From: Desulfurispora thermophila DSM 16022
GTDB taxonomy: Bacteria > Bacillota > Desulfotomaculia > Desulfotomaculales > Desulfurisporaceae
Assembly (NCBI RefSeq): GCF_000376385.1
Contig: NZ_AQWN01000009.1
Coordinates: 110,802-174,801 of the forward strand
Reading direction: 5' to 3'
DNA: 64,000 nt
Shown: in pieces, positions 30,285-39,908 of the stretch
How the letters are laid out: each line of letters starts with the position of its first letter
Numbering within the stretch: position 1 is the first letter of the stretch
The notes under the pieces: generated by a model
Told to the model about the DNA's origin: nothing
Database searches by the model: none
The model's input: only the letters and a program-made list of their open reading frames with translations
Translations under genes and position numbers: made by a program

Positions 30285-31646
30285 TCACTTTAAAAACTGC
30301 AACAATGTTGTCTGCAGAATCTGCGCCCCGGTGGCCAGGGAAGCCTGATAGGCCAGTTGCTTCTGGGAAAAGATGATGGATGCTCTGGCAATATCCTCGT
30401 CCTCAATATTTTGCTCGGTCACATTCAGCCGGTAGTTAAGATCCTGCAGCGTGGTGCTCACCGACTCGAAGTGTTTCTCCCGCGCCCCCAGTTTAACCTG
30501 ATAAGCCAGCAGATTGTCGTGGGCGCTCAAAGAGCCTGTATCGGAGGAGAAAATATTTTTCAAACCTTCCTGAATGCCGTTTTTATCGTTGGTCTGCAGA
30601 GCATTTTTCAGCTTGATCAACTCGGGGAGCAAACCGCCGTCTTGGTCTTGCAAAAGGTATCGTTTGGCCACCGGGTCGTAGGTGGCAACACCAAAAACTC
30701 CGCTGCTACCGTCGGCAGTAAATATGTGGTAGGCGGTGTTTCTGACAAATTCGATATTGTTGCCGGTAAATTTCAGCCGTGTCCCGTCAGAGTCAATTTC
30801 CACCTGAACCGGGTCGATTTTGCCCGCCTGCCCCACTGACTGGTTGTATTTATTGACCGCCTCATCAATGTCGGTCTGGATTTTGGACCGCAACTCTTCC
30901 AGAGCGGCACCGGCGGCAGGATTTGTCCTGACATACTCAATGGTATTCTTTAAAGCCACATCCAGGTAGCCGTTACCATGTTTGATGACCAGGCGGTCAT
31001 TGACCAGCTGCCCGCCCTTTTCCAGCAGCAGTGCCTGCAGGTTGTCCGCCCCCTGAGCCGTCAGTTTGGACTGACCGTCCAGAGGATCTTTTTGCGCCAG
31101 GGCTGTCAACTGCACGGGCGGCACACCAATTTCATAGCTGGAAGCGGGGAGGATTTCGCGCTGCACCATTTCCAGATTGCCCAGGTAATAAATGCTGTCT
31201 CCCACCCGTTCAAATGGCTTGACCCCGTTTAATGTACCGGCAAAGACGTACTTTCCTCCCACCGTGGCATTGGCCAAATCCACAATATTATCAACCAGCC
31301 GGTCCACCTGGGCGGCAATGGCCACCCGGTCACTGGCCGTGTATGTATCACTGGCCGCCTGCACAGTCAGTTCCCGCACCGTGTTCAAAGTAGAGCTGAC
31401 ACTGCTCAGGGTGACATCGGCATGCTCCAGAAAGCTCATGCCATCATTGATGTTTACCATATACTGTTCATTGTCCTGCATCACCGCTTTGGTCACCATG
31501 AGCAGGCTGATCTGAGCCGTGTCGTCACTGGGTTTCAAGACCCGTTTGCCGGTGGAAATACCGTTCTGGCTACGGGCCAACGCCTCCAGGTTGCGCTGAA
31601 TGTTGCCGGTCAGGATTTGTCCCATCATCCGGTTGGTCACCCGCAC
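30285..31646 (-). CDS. flgL: Flagellar hook-associated protein 3 (FlgL)
   Basis: A 453-aa hook-filament junction protein. The N-terminal D0/D1 helix pattern (RVTNRMMGQILTGNIQRNLE, ALARSQNGISTGKRVLKPSD) and the C-terminal helix (IEDEDIARASIIFSQKQLAY, QASLATGAQILQTTLLQFLK) are those of FlgL. The central part (about 130-350) is variable. GTG start. It is the last gene of the minus-strand motility operon, 20 bases after flgK, and ends at a terminator. FlgL is exported and links FlgK to flagellin. Confidence 0.95.
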   Translation of the reverse strand: MRVTNRMMGQILTGNIQRNLEALARSQNGISTGKRVLKPSDDTAQISLLMVTKAVMQDNEQYMVNINDGMSFLEHADVTLSSVSSTLNTVRELTVQAASDTYTASDRVAIAAQVDRLVDNIVDLANATVGGKYVFAGTLNGVKPFERVGDSIYYLGNLEMVQREILPASSYEIGVPPVQLTALAQKDPLDGQSKLTAQGADNLQALLLEKGGQLVNDRLVIKHGNGYLDVALKNTIEYVRTNPAAGAALEELRSKIQTDIDEAVNKYNQSVGQAGKIDPVQVEIDSDGTRLKFTGNNIEFVRNTAYHIFTADGSSGVFGVATYDPVAKRYLLQDQDGGLLPELIKLKNALQTNDKNGIQEGLKNIFSSDTGSLSAHDNLLAYQVKLGAREKHFESVSTTLQDLNYRLNVTEQNIEDEDIARASIIFSQKQLAYQASLATGAQILQTTLLQFLK

Positions 31647-31666
31647 CAGAGATCACCTCACCATCA

Positions 31667-33193
31667 CTAGAGCTTGTTAATCAAAACTTCCAGCATTTCG
31701 TCCAGCTCCTGCATCATTTTGGCAGAAGCCTGATAGCCGTACTGGTACTGGATCACTTTGGACAGCTCCTCATCTATGGAAACGCCCGCCATGGACTCCA
31801 CCAGCTTACTGATTTGTTGTCCGATGGATTCCTGACTTGTTAGCCTTTGCTCCGATACATCCACCGCCGCCCCCACGCTGGTGAGCATCTGACCGTAGTA
31901 GCTGACCACATTGGCCCCGCCCAGGCTGTCCAGAGCCTCATTGCGCAACTGCACCACCCGGATGGCTTTTTCGCCGTCGATGGCATCGGCGCCGGTAACC
32001 ACCTTCATATCCCTGGCCCCGCTACCGCTGAAAAAGGTAAAAGGCTTATCCAACGTGCTCAGCTTGGCATTAACACCGTCAATGAGCGCTTTGGCCAGCT
32101 TATCCAGGCTGTCCAGCGTGGTTTTAATGTGCCGGCGGGCCGCCTCCAGGCCTGTAAAGCCACCAAGCAGATCGCTATCGGTGGCTACATTTTGGGCTGC
32201 TTCGCTCAAATCCACCTGCCCGCCTTCGCCCACCGCTAAAAGCAATCGCTCCACGGTTTGACCGCTCTGGTCAGTTTGCCGGTCCAGAGCCACGCTGACC
32301 TTATTGACAGTGGGCTGGGCCGACGGGTCGCTGTAAGTGAGCAGGTCTTGCTTGTAAAACTTGATATTGATCAGCCCACTGATGTTACCCCGGCTGTCCA
32401 GCACATTTTCCACCCGCACAGCACCAAAAGAGGCCAGTTGGCGAAGCAGGGCATCCCGCCGGTCGTAAAGATCGTTGGGCTGGTTACCCATCTCCACCAC
32501 ACTCTTGATGGTTTTGTTCAGGGCCACAATCTGCTCCACCAGCTGGTTTACCTGGTCGGCCGCATCCACCAGCGCTCCTTTCACCAGCTGTGTAGCGGTT
32601 TGCTCTGTCTGACCGGTCTGTCCCCCCTGGTTATCCGTCACCCCGGTCTGCACGCCGGCAGCAGTGGACAGGGGGGCAACCCCCAGCAGGCTCTGGTAAA
32701 TATCACTGGTGTGGATGTACATTTCATTGAAGTGCACAGCCATTTCTTCGGCCGTTTCCCACACCGCCGCTTTAATACCGGGATCCTGGGGGGTGTTATT
32801 GAGCGACTGCCAGTTGTTAAAAAAGCGAACCATCAGTTCCTGCAGGCCGGAAGCAGCCGGTTCCGGGAAGACGGCTTCCAGGCGCGTGGCATAGTCATTT
32901 TGCTTTTCCCAAAAACCCTGTGCTGCACCGGCGGCGCGCATTTGCTCCTCCATATACTCGTCTCTCATGCGCCGGATCTGGCTGGCCTCCACACCGGTGC
33001 CCACCTGCCCGTATGTCATGCGGGCCTGGGGGATGAAGCCGGCATAAGGGGTGGTGGGAGTAACCACCGCCTCCTGACGGGTATATCCCTCGGTATATGC
33101 ATTGGCAATATTGTGGTTGGCCACGTCCATGGTCAGGCGGTGTAACTGGATGGAGCGGCGAGCGGTTTCAATACCCATGAAAGTACCGCGCAT
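31667..33193 (-). CDS. flgK: Flagellar hook-associated protein 1 (FlgK)
   Basis: A 508-aa protein. It starts GIETARRSIQLHRLTMDVAN followed by HNIANAYTEGYTRQEAVVTP, the flagellar rod/hook N-terminal signature. It ends QYQYGYQASAKMMQELDEML, the shared C-terminal helix of axial proteins. FlgK is the first hook-filament junction protein. AAAGGAG lies ten bases before the ATG. It is between flgN (its chaperone) and flgL. Confidence 0.95.
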   Translation of the reverse strand: MRGTFMGIETARRSIQLHRLTMDVANHNIANAYTEGYTRQEAVVTPTTPYAGFIPQARMTYGQVGTGVEASQIRRMRDEYMEEQMRAAGAAQGFWEKQNDYATRLEAVFPEPAASGLQELMVRFFNNWQSLNNTPQDPGIKAAVWETAEEMAVHFNEMYIHTSDIYQSLLGVAPLSTAAGVQTGVTDNQGGQTGQTEQTATQLVKGALVDAADQVNQLVEQIVALNKTIKSVVEMGNQPNDLYDRRDALLRQLASFGAVRVENVLDSRGNISGLINIKFYKQDLLTYSDPSAQPTVNKVSVALDRQTDQSGQTVERLLLAVGEGGQVDLSEAAQNVATDSDLLGGFTGLEAARRHIKTTLDSLDKLAKALIDGVNAKLSTLDKPFTFFSGSGARDMKVVTGADAIDGEKAIRVVQLRNEALDSLGGANVVSYYGQMLTSVGAAVDVSEQRLTSQESIGQQISKLVESMAGVSIDEELSKVIQYQYGYQASAKMMQELDEMLEVLINKL

Positions 33194-33217
33194 GATTTTA
33201 TTTCACTCCTTTGAACC

Positions 33218-33697
33218 TTACACCTGTCGCTCAATGATGCCGCCACCGATTTGTCTGGTCTGCCCGGCGGGATCATAAGTAAAACTGCCACTGGTATATA
33301 TCGTTAACAGCTGACCGGTAACCCTGGACAACTGGCCGGCAACGTAACAATTCAGCCGCGTCTGCAGGACCAAATCGCCCACCAACTGCCGCAGTTCACC
33401 GATTAGACCGTCCATGTTTGCAGTCGCCGGCGCGGTAACCCTGGCCAGCAAATCGCTGATGGAAGCAAAAACGGGTAATCCCAGCTGCCCGGCCAGGGCA
33501 GCGGCAATGTCTTCCCTTTTCCTGTCCAGTACGGCCAGGTGGCCGGCCAGCTCACCAATTTGCTTGTTTAAAGCAATTAAAGCGGGCAAATCGCTTGCCC
33601 GCAATGCAACAGTCTGCTCCTGGGTTTTGACCAGCAACCGGGAGAGCAAATCCTTTTGCTGCTGGAGCACATCCTCCAGCTCCTGCCACAAATCCAT
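33218..33697 (-). CDS. flgN: Flagellar export chaperone FlgN
   Basis: A 159-aa, mostly helical protein (LWQELEDVLQQQKDLLSRLL, VKTQEQTVALRASDLPALIA). FlgN keeps FlgK and FlgL unfolded for export. It is placed between flgM and flgK, the normal order in Firmicutes. GGGGAGGTAATAGT precedes the ATG. Identification rests on helical pattern, size and position. Confidence 0.82.
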   Translation of the reverse strand: MDLWQELEDVLQQQKDLLSRLLVKTQEQTVALRASDLPALIALNKQIGELAGHLAVLDRKREDIAAALAGQLGLPVFASISDLLARVTAPATANMDGLIGELRQLVGDLVLQTRLNCYVAGQLSRVTGQLLTIYTSGSFTYDPAGQTRQIGGGIIERQV

Positions 33698-33723
33698 ACT
33701 ATTACCTCCCCGCCACCAGCCGG

Positions 33724-34014
33724 TTAATCCAGCAACTCTTCCTTGATCCCTTTGGCAATTGCCTGGTAATCAAAATTGTATGTGCCGGCGGCAATTTGCT
33801 CTCGCAACCTGTCCACCAGTTCCTGCCGCACGGCGGGAACCTCCCGCAGGGCCGTCTTGAAAGCCGCCAGCGCTTTGCCCCGGGTGGAAATATCCGCCCG
33901 GTCGGCCTGTTCCCCAGCCGGTACATGGTTGTATTCATTAATACCGGATTTCCCGGCCTTGTCTTTATACAGGCGGACCAGCTCCGCCATCCCATTATAA
34001 GGGGTAATCTTCAT
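33724..34014 (-). CDS. flgM: Anti-sigma-D factor FlgM
   Basis: A 96-aa protein. The C-terminal helical half (REVPAVRQELVDRLREQIAA, GTYNFDYQAIAKGIKEELLD) is the sigma-binding domain of FlgM; the N-terminal half is hydrophilic and probably disordered. It holds the flagellar sigma factor inactive until the hook is built. ATG 34014 is preferred because AGGGGAG sits six bases before it; longer starts at 34020 and 34056 have poor spacing. Confidence 0.88.
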   Translation of the reverse strand: MKITPYNGMAELVRLYKDKAGKSGINEYNHVPAGEQADRADISTRGKALAAFKTALREVPAVRQELVDRLREQIAAGTYNFDYQAIAKGIKEELLD

Positions 34015-34079
34015 AGCCATCTCCCCTTTTGCCCGCACACCGGAAAAAGCACTCAAGTTTATAACCTCTTCAATATGTC

Positions 34080-34087
34080 ATATCGTC
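34080..34087 (-). promoter_or_regulatory. Candidate sigma-D -10 element ahead of flgM
   Basis: On the minus strand GACGATAT matches seven of eight bases of the flagellar -10 consensus GCCGATAT. The -35 TAAA element is not clear (CAAG at the expected distance). It lies about 65 bases upstream of the flgM start, in the gap after cheB. Confidence 0.35.
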
Positions 34088-34116
34088 TTTTTTGAGGTTC
34101 AACTTGAGGGAAAGGC

Positions 34117-35319
34117 TCAAATATTTTTCACTATTTCCGCGGCAATTTCCGGCAAAGGCAGCACCCGGTTCGCCGCCCCCAGTTCCACTGCCGCCCGGGG
34201 CATGCCATAAACCACACAAGTACTCTCATGCTCGGCTATGGTCAAACCGCCACTGCGGAATATGGCCTGCATGCCCAGTGCCCCGTCTCTGCCCATGCCG
34301 GTGAGCAGCACGCCCATGCACTGATTGCCCAGCACTTCTGCCGCTGACAGCATGGTCACATCCACAGAGGGGCGAAACCCACCGGGAGGTACCGGCCCCT
34401 GCCCGGGATCCAGAAATACACTGACATTGCCGGGACGGCCACGAAAAGTAAGATCATAACCGGCCGGCGCCACCAGCACCTCACCGGGACGCAGTTGATC
34501 ACCCTGTTGAGCATGACGAACCTTAATGGCCGACTTGCGGTCCAGATGCTCGGCCATGGGGCCGGAAAACCCCACCGGTAAGTGCTGCACCACCACCACC
34601 GTCGCCCCCAGGTTAGCCGGCAGGCGGGGAATAATCTGTTGCAAAGCAGCAGGACCACCAGTGGAAGATCCGATAACCACCAGCTGTATCCGGCCGGACT
34701 GGCGAACCGGGCCAGCTGCTACTTCCGGTGCCCCGATGGGGGACGGCTGGGAAGCAGCTGCCGTATGCGAAACAGCAATAACGCCAGCAGAGTAGCGCCC
34801 GCCAGACCCGCCAGAAATACCCACCGCGCCGGCCGGAGGTACCGCCTGCCGCGTGGTTTGTACCGGGCGGACAACGGCCAGCGGACGCGCCGGACGGCCG
34901 CCCGGCCAGCGCAACACCGCCTGAGAAGCCGCCCGCACTTTGAAGCGCAGGTCATTGACCATCTGGGGCATGTCTTCCCGCCGGGCCGGCTTGGCTACAA
35001 AATCCACCGCTCCCAACGCAAGTGCTTTGATGGTGGCCTGAGCGCCTTCCGTAGTGTGGGCGCTGAGCATGATCACCGGTACCGGATGCTGGCGCATCAG
35101 TCGCTCCAGCGTGGCCAGCCCGTCCAAAACAGGCATCTCCACATCCAGGGTCACCACATCGGGCCTCAAACGCACTGCTTTCTCCAGCGCTTCCTGACCG
35201 TTGGCCGCACTATCCAGCACTTTAATGGGCGGCTTTTGGGGATCTTCTTCCAGAAAACGGGTAATCAGCCGGCGCATCAACGCCGAATCGTCCACCACCA
35301 GGACATTAATTGGCGGCAT
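34117..35319 (-). CDS. cheB: Chemotaxis methylesterase CheB
   Basis: A 400-aa protein. The receiver domain (INVLVVDDSALMRRLITRFL; DVVTLDVEMPVLDGLATLER, with the phospho-acceptor Asp) is joined by a Pro/Ala-rich linker (about 140-200) to the methylesterase domain. The catalytic triad is in VIGSSTGGPAALQQI (Ser), VVVQHLPVGFSGPMAEHLD (His) and LLTGMGRDGALGM (Asp). It removes methyl groups from chemoreceptors when phosphorylated by CheA. It overlaps cheA by 14 bases. CheR is not in the window. Confidence 0.95.
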   Translation of the reverse strand: MPPINVLVVDDSALMRRLITRFLEEDPQKPPIKVLDSAANGQEALEKAVRLRPDVVTLDVEMPVLDGLATLERLMRQHPVPVIMLSAHTTEGAQATIKALALGAVDFVAKPARREDMPQMVNDLRFKVRAASQAVLRWPGGRPARPLAVVRPVQTTRQAVPPAGAVGISGGSGGRYSAGVIAVSHTAAASQPSPIGAPEVAAGPVRQSGRIQLVVIGSSTGGPAALQQIIPRLPANLGATVVVVQHLPVGFSGPMAEHLDRKSAIKVRHAQQGDQLRPGEVLVAPAGYDLTFRGRPGNVSVFLDPGQGPVPPGGFRPSVDVTMLSAAEVLGNQCMGVLLTGMGRDGALGMQAIFRSGGLTIAEHESTCVVYGMPRAAVELGAANRVLPLPEIAAEIVKNI

Positions 35320-37438
35320 AAGCGTTCTCCTCTACACCCATTTCCTTCACCAGGCCACGGGCATCAACAATCAGAGCCACCCGCCCGTCCCCCAAAATGG
35401 TGGCACCGGAAAGACCGGCAATCTGCCCCAGGTAGTTGCCCAGAGACTTAATTACAATTTCCTGCTCCCCTATCAACCGGTCGACAATAATGCCCACGCG
35501 CCGGTCGGCAGAACCCAACACCACCACAAAAATCCGTCCTTCCGGTGGCTGCGCTTCCAGGCGGAAAATGTCCGCCAGATGCATGAGCGGCAGGACTTGC
35601 CCCCGCACCACAATGACCTTGCTGTGCCGCACGTATTTTATTTCTTCCGGCCGGATGGCCAGAGTCTCCTGCACATTGCTCAGCGGGAAAGCATAAACCT
35701 GTTCACCCATGCCCACCATCAGGGCGCGGATAATGGCCAGAGTGAGGGGCAACTTGATATAAAACGTGGTTCCCTGCCCCGGTGTGGTGGTGAACTCCAC
35801 TGTCCCGTTAATCTGCTCGATCTGGTTGCGCACAATGTCCATACCCACACCGCGCCCGGAAACATCGCTGACCACGGTGGCGGTGGAGAAACCGGGCTGG
35901 AAGATCAACTCCAACGCTTCCCGTTCACCCATCCGGGCAGCGACATCAGGCGAGAGCATCCCTTTGCGCACAGCACTCTCTTTTATTTTCTGCGCATCCA
36001 TTCCCCGCCCATCATCCGAGAGGGTAATCACAATGTGGCTTTCTACGTACGATGCTTTCAATAATACCCTGCCGGCCCGCGGCTTGCCCAACCGCACCCT
36101 TTCCTCCGGCGACTCAATACCGTGATCAATGGCATTGCGCAGCAGGTGGATGAGCGGATCACCGATCACTTCAATCACATTGCGATCCAGTTCGGTCTCC
36201 TTGCCCTCAATAACGAAATCAATTTCCTTGTTCATCTTCTGGGCAATGTCCCGCACCATGCGCGGCAGACGGTTGAAAACAGTGGCCACCGGCAGCATAC
36301 GCGCTTTCATGATTTCATCCTGCAGGTCGGTGGTTACCTGTCCCAGGTGGTTGGATATTTCCACAATATCCTCCACCAGATCATCCGACCCGAACCGGCC
36401 TTCAAAAACTTCCACGAATCTGTCCAGACGGGTGCGGTCGATCACCAGCTCGCCCACCAGATTCATCAGAGTATCCAGTTTCTGCACATCCACCCGCACT
36501 GTCTTGATGGTCGTGGTTCCGGCAACCCGCTCAGGAGCGGAGGCTGCCGCCTTTGGTCCATTGTCCTCATGATTATCCGCATCCTGTTTTTGGGCAGTTA
36601 ACACCGCTTCCTCAACAGCAGCCGCGCTTTCTTCCCTTTCCTCATCCAGAGTAATGGGTAATACCTGAACACTGCTCACCTCGGCGATGGACAAGAGCAG
36701 ATTGGCCAAACTATCTGCATCTTCCTTGCTGAGCAAGACCACAGAAAAACCGGTATCATAGCGGCCCTCCTGCAGGTCCTCGGCCGGCGGCAGGCTTTTG
36801 ATAATCTCGCCATTTTGCTGCAGTGTTTCAAAGATCAAGAAAGCCCGCACGTTTTTCATCTGACAGGAAGGATCAATGCCCACATTGATCCAGTAGGCCT
36901 GATAACCCCGCAGCTCGGCTTCCTGTACCACCGCCCGGGTGGCATCGTCCAGTTCACCCATTCCGCCCATGGCACCTTCCGGTTGGTAAGCAGAAAACTG
37001 CTCACCGGCATTCAAAGATATTTCCTCATTTTCTCCGGCAATGGCCGGCTGGGAGCCATGGCAGGTCTGCTGGCAATTGCGCAGCTGGTCAACAACATGT
37101 GTGATGTCCACTTCACCGCCATCACCGGTAATCTCATCTTTAAGTGCTTTTAAAGTGTCCAGAGCCACAAAAAGCACATCCACCAGCGGCGTGGTCACCT
37201 GCATTTTACCCTGGCGCAGCATATCAAACAGGTTTTCAATTTCATGGGTCAGGCGCATCATTTTATCATAACCCATGACACCTGAGGAACCTTTGATGGT
37301 ATGGGCAGCACGGAAAATCTCCTGGATAACTTCCGGACTGCCTCCCTCACGTTCCAGCAGCAGGACATTATCGTTGATGGACTGTATCTTTTCTTCCAGT
37401 TCCTCCATGAAGACCATCATTTCCACATCACTGAACAT
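35306..37438 (-). CDS. cheA: Chemotaxis histidine kinase CheA
   Basis: A 710-aa kinase with domains in order: Hpt (FRAAHTIKGSSGVMGYDKM, phospho-His about residue 46), a linker/P2 region, dimerisation (VRVDVQKLDTLMNLVGELVI), ATPase (HLLRNAIDHGIESPEERVRL; TLSDDGRGMDAQKI; GRGVGMDIVRNQIEQING) and a CheW-like regulatory domain at the C-terminus. It phosphorylates CheB and CheY in response to receptors. It is between cheW and cheB in a continuous operon. Confidence 0.96.
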   Translation of the reverse strand: MFSDVEMMVFMEELEEKIQSINDNVLLLEREGGSPEVIQEIFRAAHTIKGSSGVMGYDKMMRLTHEIENLFDMLRQGKMQVTTPLVDVLFVALDTLKALKDEITGDGGEVDITHVVDQLRNCQQTCHGSQPAIAGENEEISLNAGEQFSAYQPEGAMGGMGELDDATRAVVQEAELRGYQAYWINVGIDPSCQMKNVRAFLIFETLQQNGEIIKSLPPAEDLQEGRYDTGFSVVLLSKEDADSLANLLLSIAEVSSVQVLPITLDEEREESAAAVEEAVLTAQKQDADNHEDNGPKAAASAPERVAGTTTIKTVRVDVQKLDTLMNLVGELVIDRTRLDRFVEVFEGRFGSDDLVEDIVEISNHLGQVTTDLQDEIMKARMLPVATVFNRLPRMVRDIAQKMNKEIDFVIEGKETELDRNVIEVIGDPLIHLLRNAIDHGIESPEERVRLGKPRAGRVLLKASYVESHIVITLSDDGRGMDAQKIKESAVRKGMLSPDVAARMGEREALELIFQPGFSTATVVSDVSGRGVGMDIVRNQIEQINGTVEFTTTPGQGTTFYIKLPLTLAIIRALMVGMGEQVYAFPLSNVQETLAIRPEEIKYVRHSKVIVVRGQVLPLMHLADIFRLEAQPPEGRIFVVVLGSADRRVGIIVDRLIGEQEIVIKSLGNYLGQIAGLSGATILGDGRVALIVDARGLVKEMGVEENAYAAN

Positions 37439-37496
37439 CTTTTATCCCTTCCTTAGAAAAAGACATTTGCCCGGCAACTGACAGGGTATTTCCGTA

Positions 37497-37949
37497 CTAG
37501 TTGGCCAATTCCAACAGCTTTTGTCTCTCACCGACTTGCAACACTTTGTTCATATCCAGCAGAATAATCATCCGGTTTTCCAGCAAAGCAATCCCCCGGA
37601 TACATTCCACTCCGCCCACCAGACCGGCGGCAGGCGGGGGTTGAATCTGCTGTCCGGTAACCCGCAACACTTCACTCACACCATCCACCAGCAGACCCAC
37701 TTTAACACCCGCCGATTCCACAATAACCACACGTTGCTCTTCTGTTCCCTGCCCGGAGGACAAACCAAACCGCCGCGCCAGGTCCATCACCGGAATTACC
37801 GTGCCGCGCAGATTGATTACCCCCTCGATGAAGTCCGGCGTACCGGGCAAAACCGTCACACCTGTGGGGCGAATGATCTCCAGAACCTGACTGATATCAA
37901 TCCCGTACAGTTGCTCATTGAGCAAAAAAACAACCAGTTGCTCTTCCAT
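37497..37949 (-). CDS. cheW: Chemotaxis coupling protein CheW
   Basis: A 150-aa scaffold. The pattern EEQLVVFLLNEQLYGIDISQ, VLEIIRPTGVTVLPGTPDFI, and GVINLRGTVIPVMDLARRFG is diagnostic. It links receptors to CheA. ATG 37949 is chosen, as AAAGGTGGG lies about seven bases upstream and the GTG at 37961 overlaps that ribosome site. Confidence 0.95.
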   Translation of the reverse strand: MEEQLVVFLLNEQLYGIDISQVLEIIRPTGVTVLPGTPDFIEGVINLRGTVIPVMDLARRFGLSSGQGTEEQRVVIVESAGVKVGLLVDGVSEVLRVTGQQIQPPPAAGLVGGVECIRGIALLENRMIILLDMNKVLQVGERQKLLELAN

Positions 37950-37974
37950 GCGCCAGCCCACCTTTCCCGGTCGA

Positions 37975-38757
37975 TTATTCCTCTTCCCTGGCCGGTTTGG
38001 TCTGTTGCTGCTGGTCCGGTTTCAGAAAAGCCGAAAGCCTTTCCCGGATCAGCATGGGGTTGTGCCCGGCCTGCAGCGAAGTCATGCCTTCAATAATAAT
38101 TTGTTTGAGAATAACCTCTTTTTTGCTCATATTTTTTAATTTCGTCGCCAGTGGCAGCCAGAGAATATTTGCACTGCTCACGCCATAGAGAGTGGCCATA
38201 AAAGCCACGGCAATGGCCGGACCCAACGAACTGGGGTCGCTCATATTGCCCAGCACGTGCACCAAACCCATCACTGTACCAATAATACCCATGGTGGGAG
38301 CGTAACCGCCGGCCGCCTCAAAGATTAACGCACCCAGATGATGCCTTTCTTCCGTAGCATAAAGTTCGGACTCCATGATACTCTGCACCAGTTCCGGATC
38401 CGTACCGTCCACAACAAGTTGCAAACTCTTGCGCAGGAAGGGATCATCAATTTCATTCAGCCTGTTTTCCAGGTACAACAGTCCTTCCCGCCTGGCTTCA
38501 TCTGCCAGTTTGACAATTATCTCAATCAGTTCGAGCGGATTTTGCTGGCGGGGAAACATGGCAATGCGAAAGATAGCTGGAATGCTTTTCAACTCTTCCA
38601 TGGTGAAGCCGACTACTGTGGCACCCAGGGTGCCACCAAAAACAATCAATGCGGCAGAAGGCTTGAATAGAGCAGCCAGGTGCCCGCCTTCCATCAAGAA
38701 ACCGCCAACCAGAGAAAAAAGAGCCAGAAAAAAGCCGCCTACCAATGCAATATCCAT
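37975..38757 (-). CDS. motA: Flagellar motor stator protein MotA
   Basis: A 260-aa membrane protein with four helices: ALVGGFFLALFSLVGGFLME and AALIVFGGTLGATVVGFTME near the start, YAPTMGIIGTVMGLVHVLGN and LGPAIAVAFMATLYGVSSAN later, plus the cytoplasmic loop that touches FliG. It forms the ion-driven stator with MotB. It lies downstream of motB, the reverse of the usual order. Its start is set at the second Met; the ATG at 38769 overlaps the ribosome site. Confidence 0.93.
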   Translation of the reverse strand: MDIALVGGFFLALFSLVGGFLMEGGHLAALFKPSAALIVFGGTLGATVVGFTMEELKSIPAIFRIAMFPRQQNPLELIEIIVKLADEARREGLLYLENRLNEIDDPFLRKSLQLVVDGTDPELVQSIMESELYATEERHHLGALIFEAAGGYAPTMGIIGTVMGLVHVLGNMSDPSSLGPAIAVAFMATLYGVSSANILWLPLATKLKNMSKKEVILKQIIIEGMTSLQAGHNPMLIRERLSAFLKPDQQQQTKPAREEE

Positions 38758-38793
38758 ACTTGCTACCATCCCTTATATTATGTATAACAATTA

Positions 38794-39585
38794 TTACCTG
38801 CCGGAGGAAGACTTTGCTTCGCCATTACTCGAAACATTTTTTAATTTGTAACCCGGCTCGGTCTCACTGAACTTACTGCTCAGAATTACTATATCCACCC
38901 GCCGGTTTTGCTGCCGGTTGGCTTCCGAAGTATTGGGCAGCACGGGGCGGTATTCACCAAAAGCCAGCGCGGACAATCGTTGTGGATTGATACCGTAAAC
39001 CTCGCTCAGCTCCCGTAAAACGTTGGTGGCCCGGGCTGCGGAAAGTTCCCAGTTGGAAGGAAAACGAGCCGTATGAATGGGCAAATTGTCGGTATGTCCT
39101 TCCACGCGCAGATAGTTGGGGGTTTGCTGCAAGATGGGAGCCACCTGTTTCAAAAGCGCCCTGGCAGCCGGGGTCAGTTCAGCTTCGCCAAGGCGAAACA
39201 GAACCTGTTCCTGGAAAGAAAGTACCACCCCCCGCTCTTCCTGGCTGACGTGGATCTTGGCACTCAGGCCGGCCTGCTGCACCATCTTCTCCAACTGCTG
39301 CCTAACTTCATTCAGTTTGGCCTGGTCACCCACCATGTGGTCCTGCTGAGTTTTTCCTGCCAGACCCTGCACCACGGAAGGACCAGGAGCGTCCAGCAAC
39401 ATCCCGCCGGCTCCCATGGCCTTATTCAAGGAAGCCGACAAGTACTGAAACTTTTTTACATCAATCTGACTGAGTGTGAACAACACGATAAACAAGACCA
39501 GCAACAGTGTAATCATGTCGGCATAAGTGATCAGCCAGCGCTCATGGTTACCCGCACTTTCCGCCTGCTTTTTCCTTCTACTCAA
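38794..39585 (-). CDS. motB: Flagellar motor stator protein MotB
   Basis: A 263-aa protein with one N-terminal helix (WLITYADMITLLLVLFIVLF, containing the ion-binding Asp) and a C-terminal OmpA-like peptidoglycan-binding domain (LRVEGHTDNLPIHTARFPSN; RATNVLRELSEVYGINPQRL, then SEANRQQNRRVDIVI). It anchors the stator to the cell wall. TTG start. It is the first gene of the minus-strand motility operon here. Confidence 0.95.
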   Translation of the reverse strand: MSRRKKQAESAGNHERWLITYADMITLLLVLFIVLFTLSQIDVKKFQYLSASLNKAMGAGGMLLDAPGPSVVQGLAGKTQQDHMVGDQAKLNEVRQQLEKMVQQAGLSAKIHVSQEERGVVLSFQEQVLFRLGEAELTPAARALLKQVAPILQQTPNYLRVEGHTDNLPIHTARFPSNWELSAARATNVLRELSEVYGINPQRLSALAFGEYRPVLPNTSEANRQQNRRVDIVILSSKFSETEPGYKLKNVSSNGEAKSSSGR

Positions 39586-39804
39586 ACTGCTTCCCGGCCC
39601 CCTCCCGGATCAATTTGTCGAAACCTGTTTACTCAAGGACCTAGTTGATCAATATTCGCCCTGCTCTTTTTTCTTCCTTCCATTACTGTGAAGAAAAACC
39701 TGATTTTTGCATAAGCAGCTATATCATCAATGAGGCAGCAGCAGGAACATGAAAGCAAAAAAGCCGCCCGTCTGGACGGCAATACTTTCGCTGGCAATAA
39801 CAAA

Positions 39805-39824
39805 GGCTCCAGTGACCTGGAGCC
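39805..39824 (-). terminator. Terminator after tRNA-Val
   Basis: Read on the minus strand, GGCTCC pairs with GGAGCC over an 8-nt loop, followed by TTTG. It lies 10 bases past the tRNA 3' end. The T-run is weak. Confidence 0.5.
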
Positions 39825-39833
39825 CTGCTATGC

Positions 39834-39908
39834 TGGTGGGGATGGCTGGTTTCGAACCAGCGACCTCTTGAATGTGAGTCAAGCGCTCTCCCACTGAGCT
39901 ACACCCCC
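39834..39908 (-). tRNA. tRNA-Val (CAC)
   Basis: On the minus strand a complete cloverleaf begins GGGGGTG at 39908 and ends CATCCCC-A-CCA at 39834. The acceptor stem pairs fully with one G-U. The T-stem is GCTGG/CCAGC with loop TTCGAAA, and the anticodon stem CTTGA/TCAAG encloses CTCACAT, giving anticodon CAC. CCA is encoded. Confidence 0.95.
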
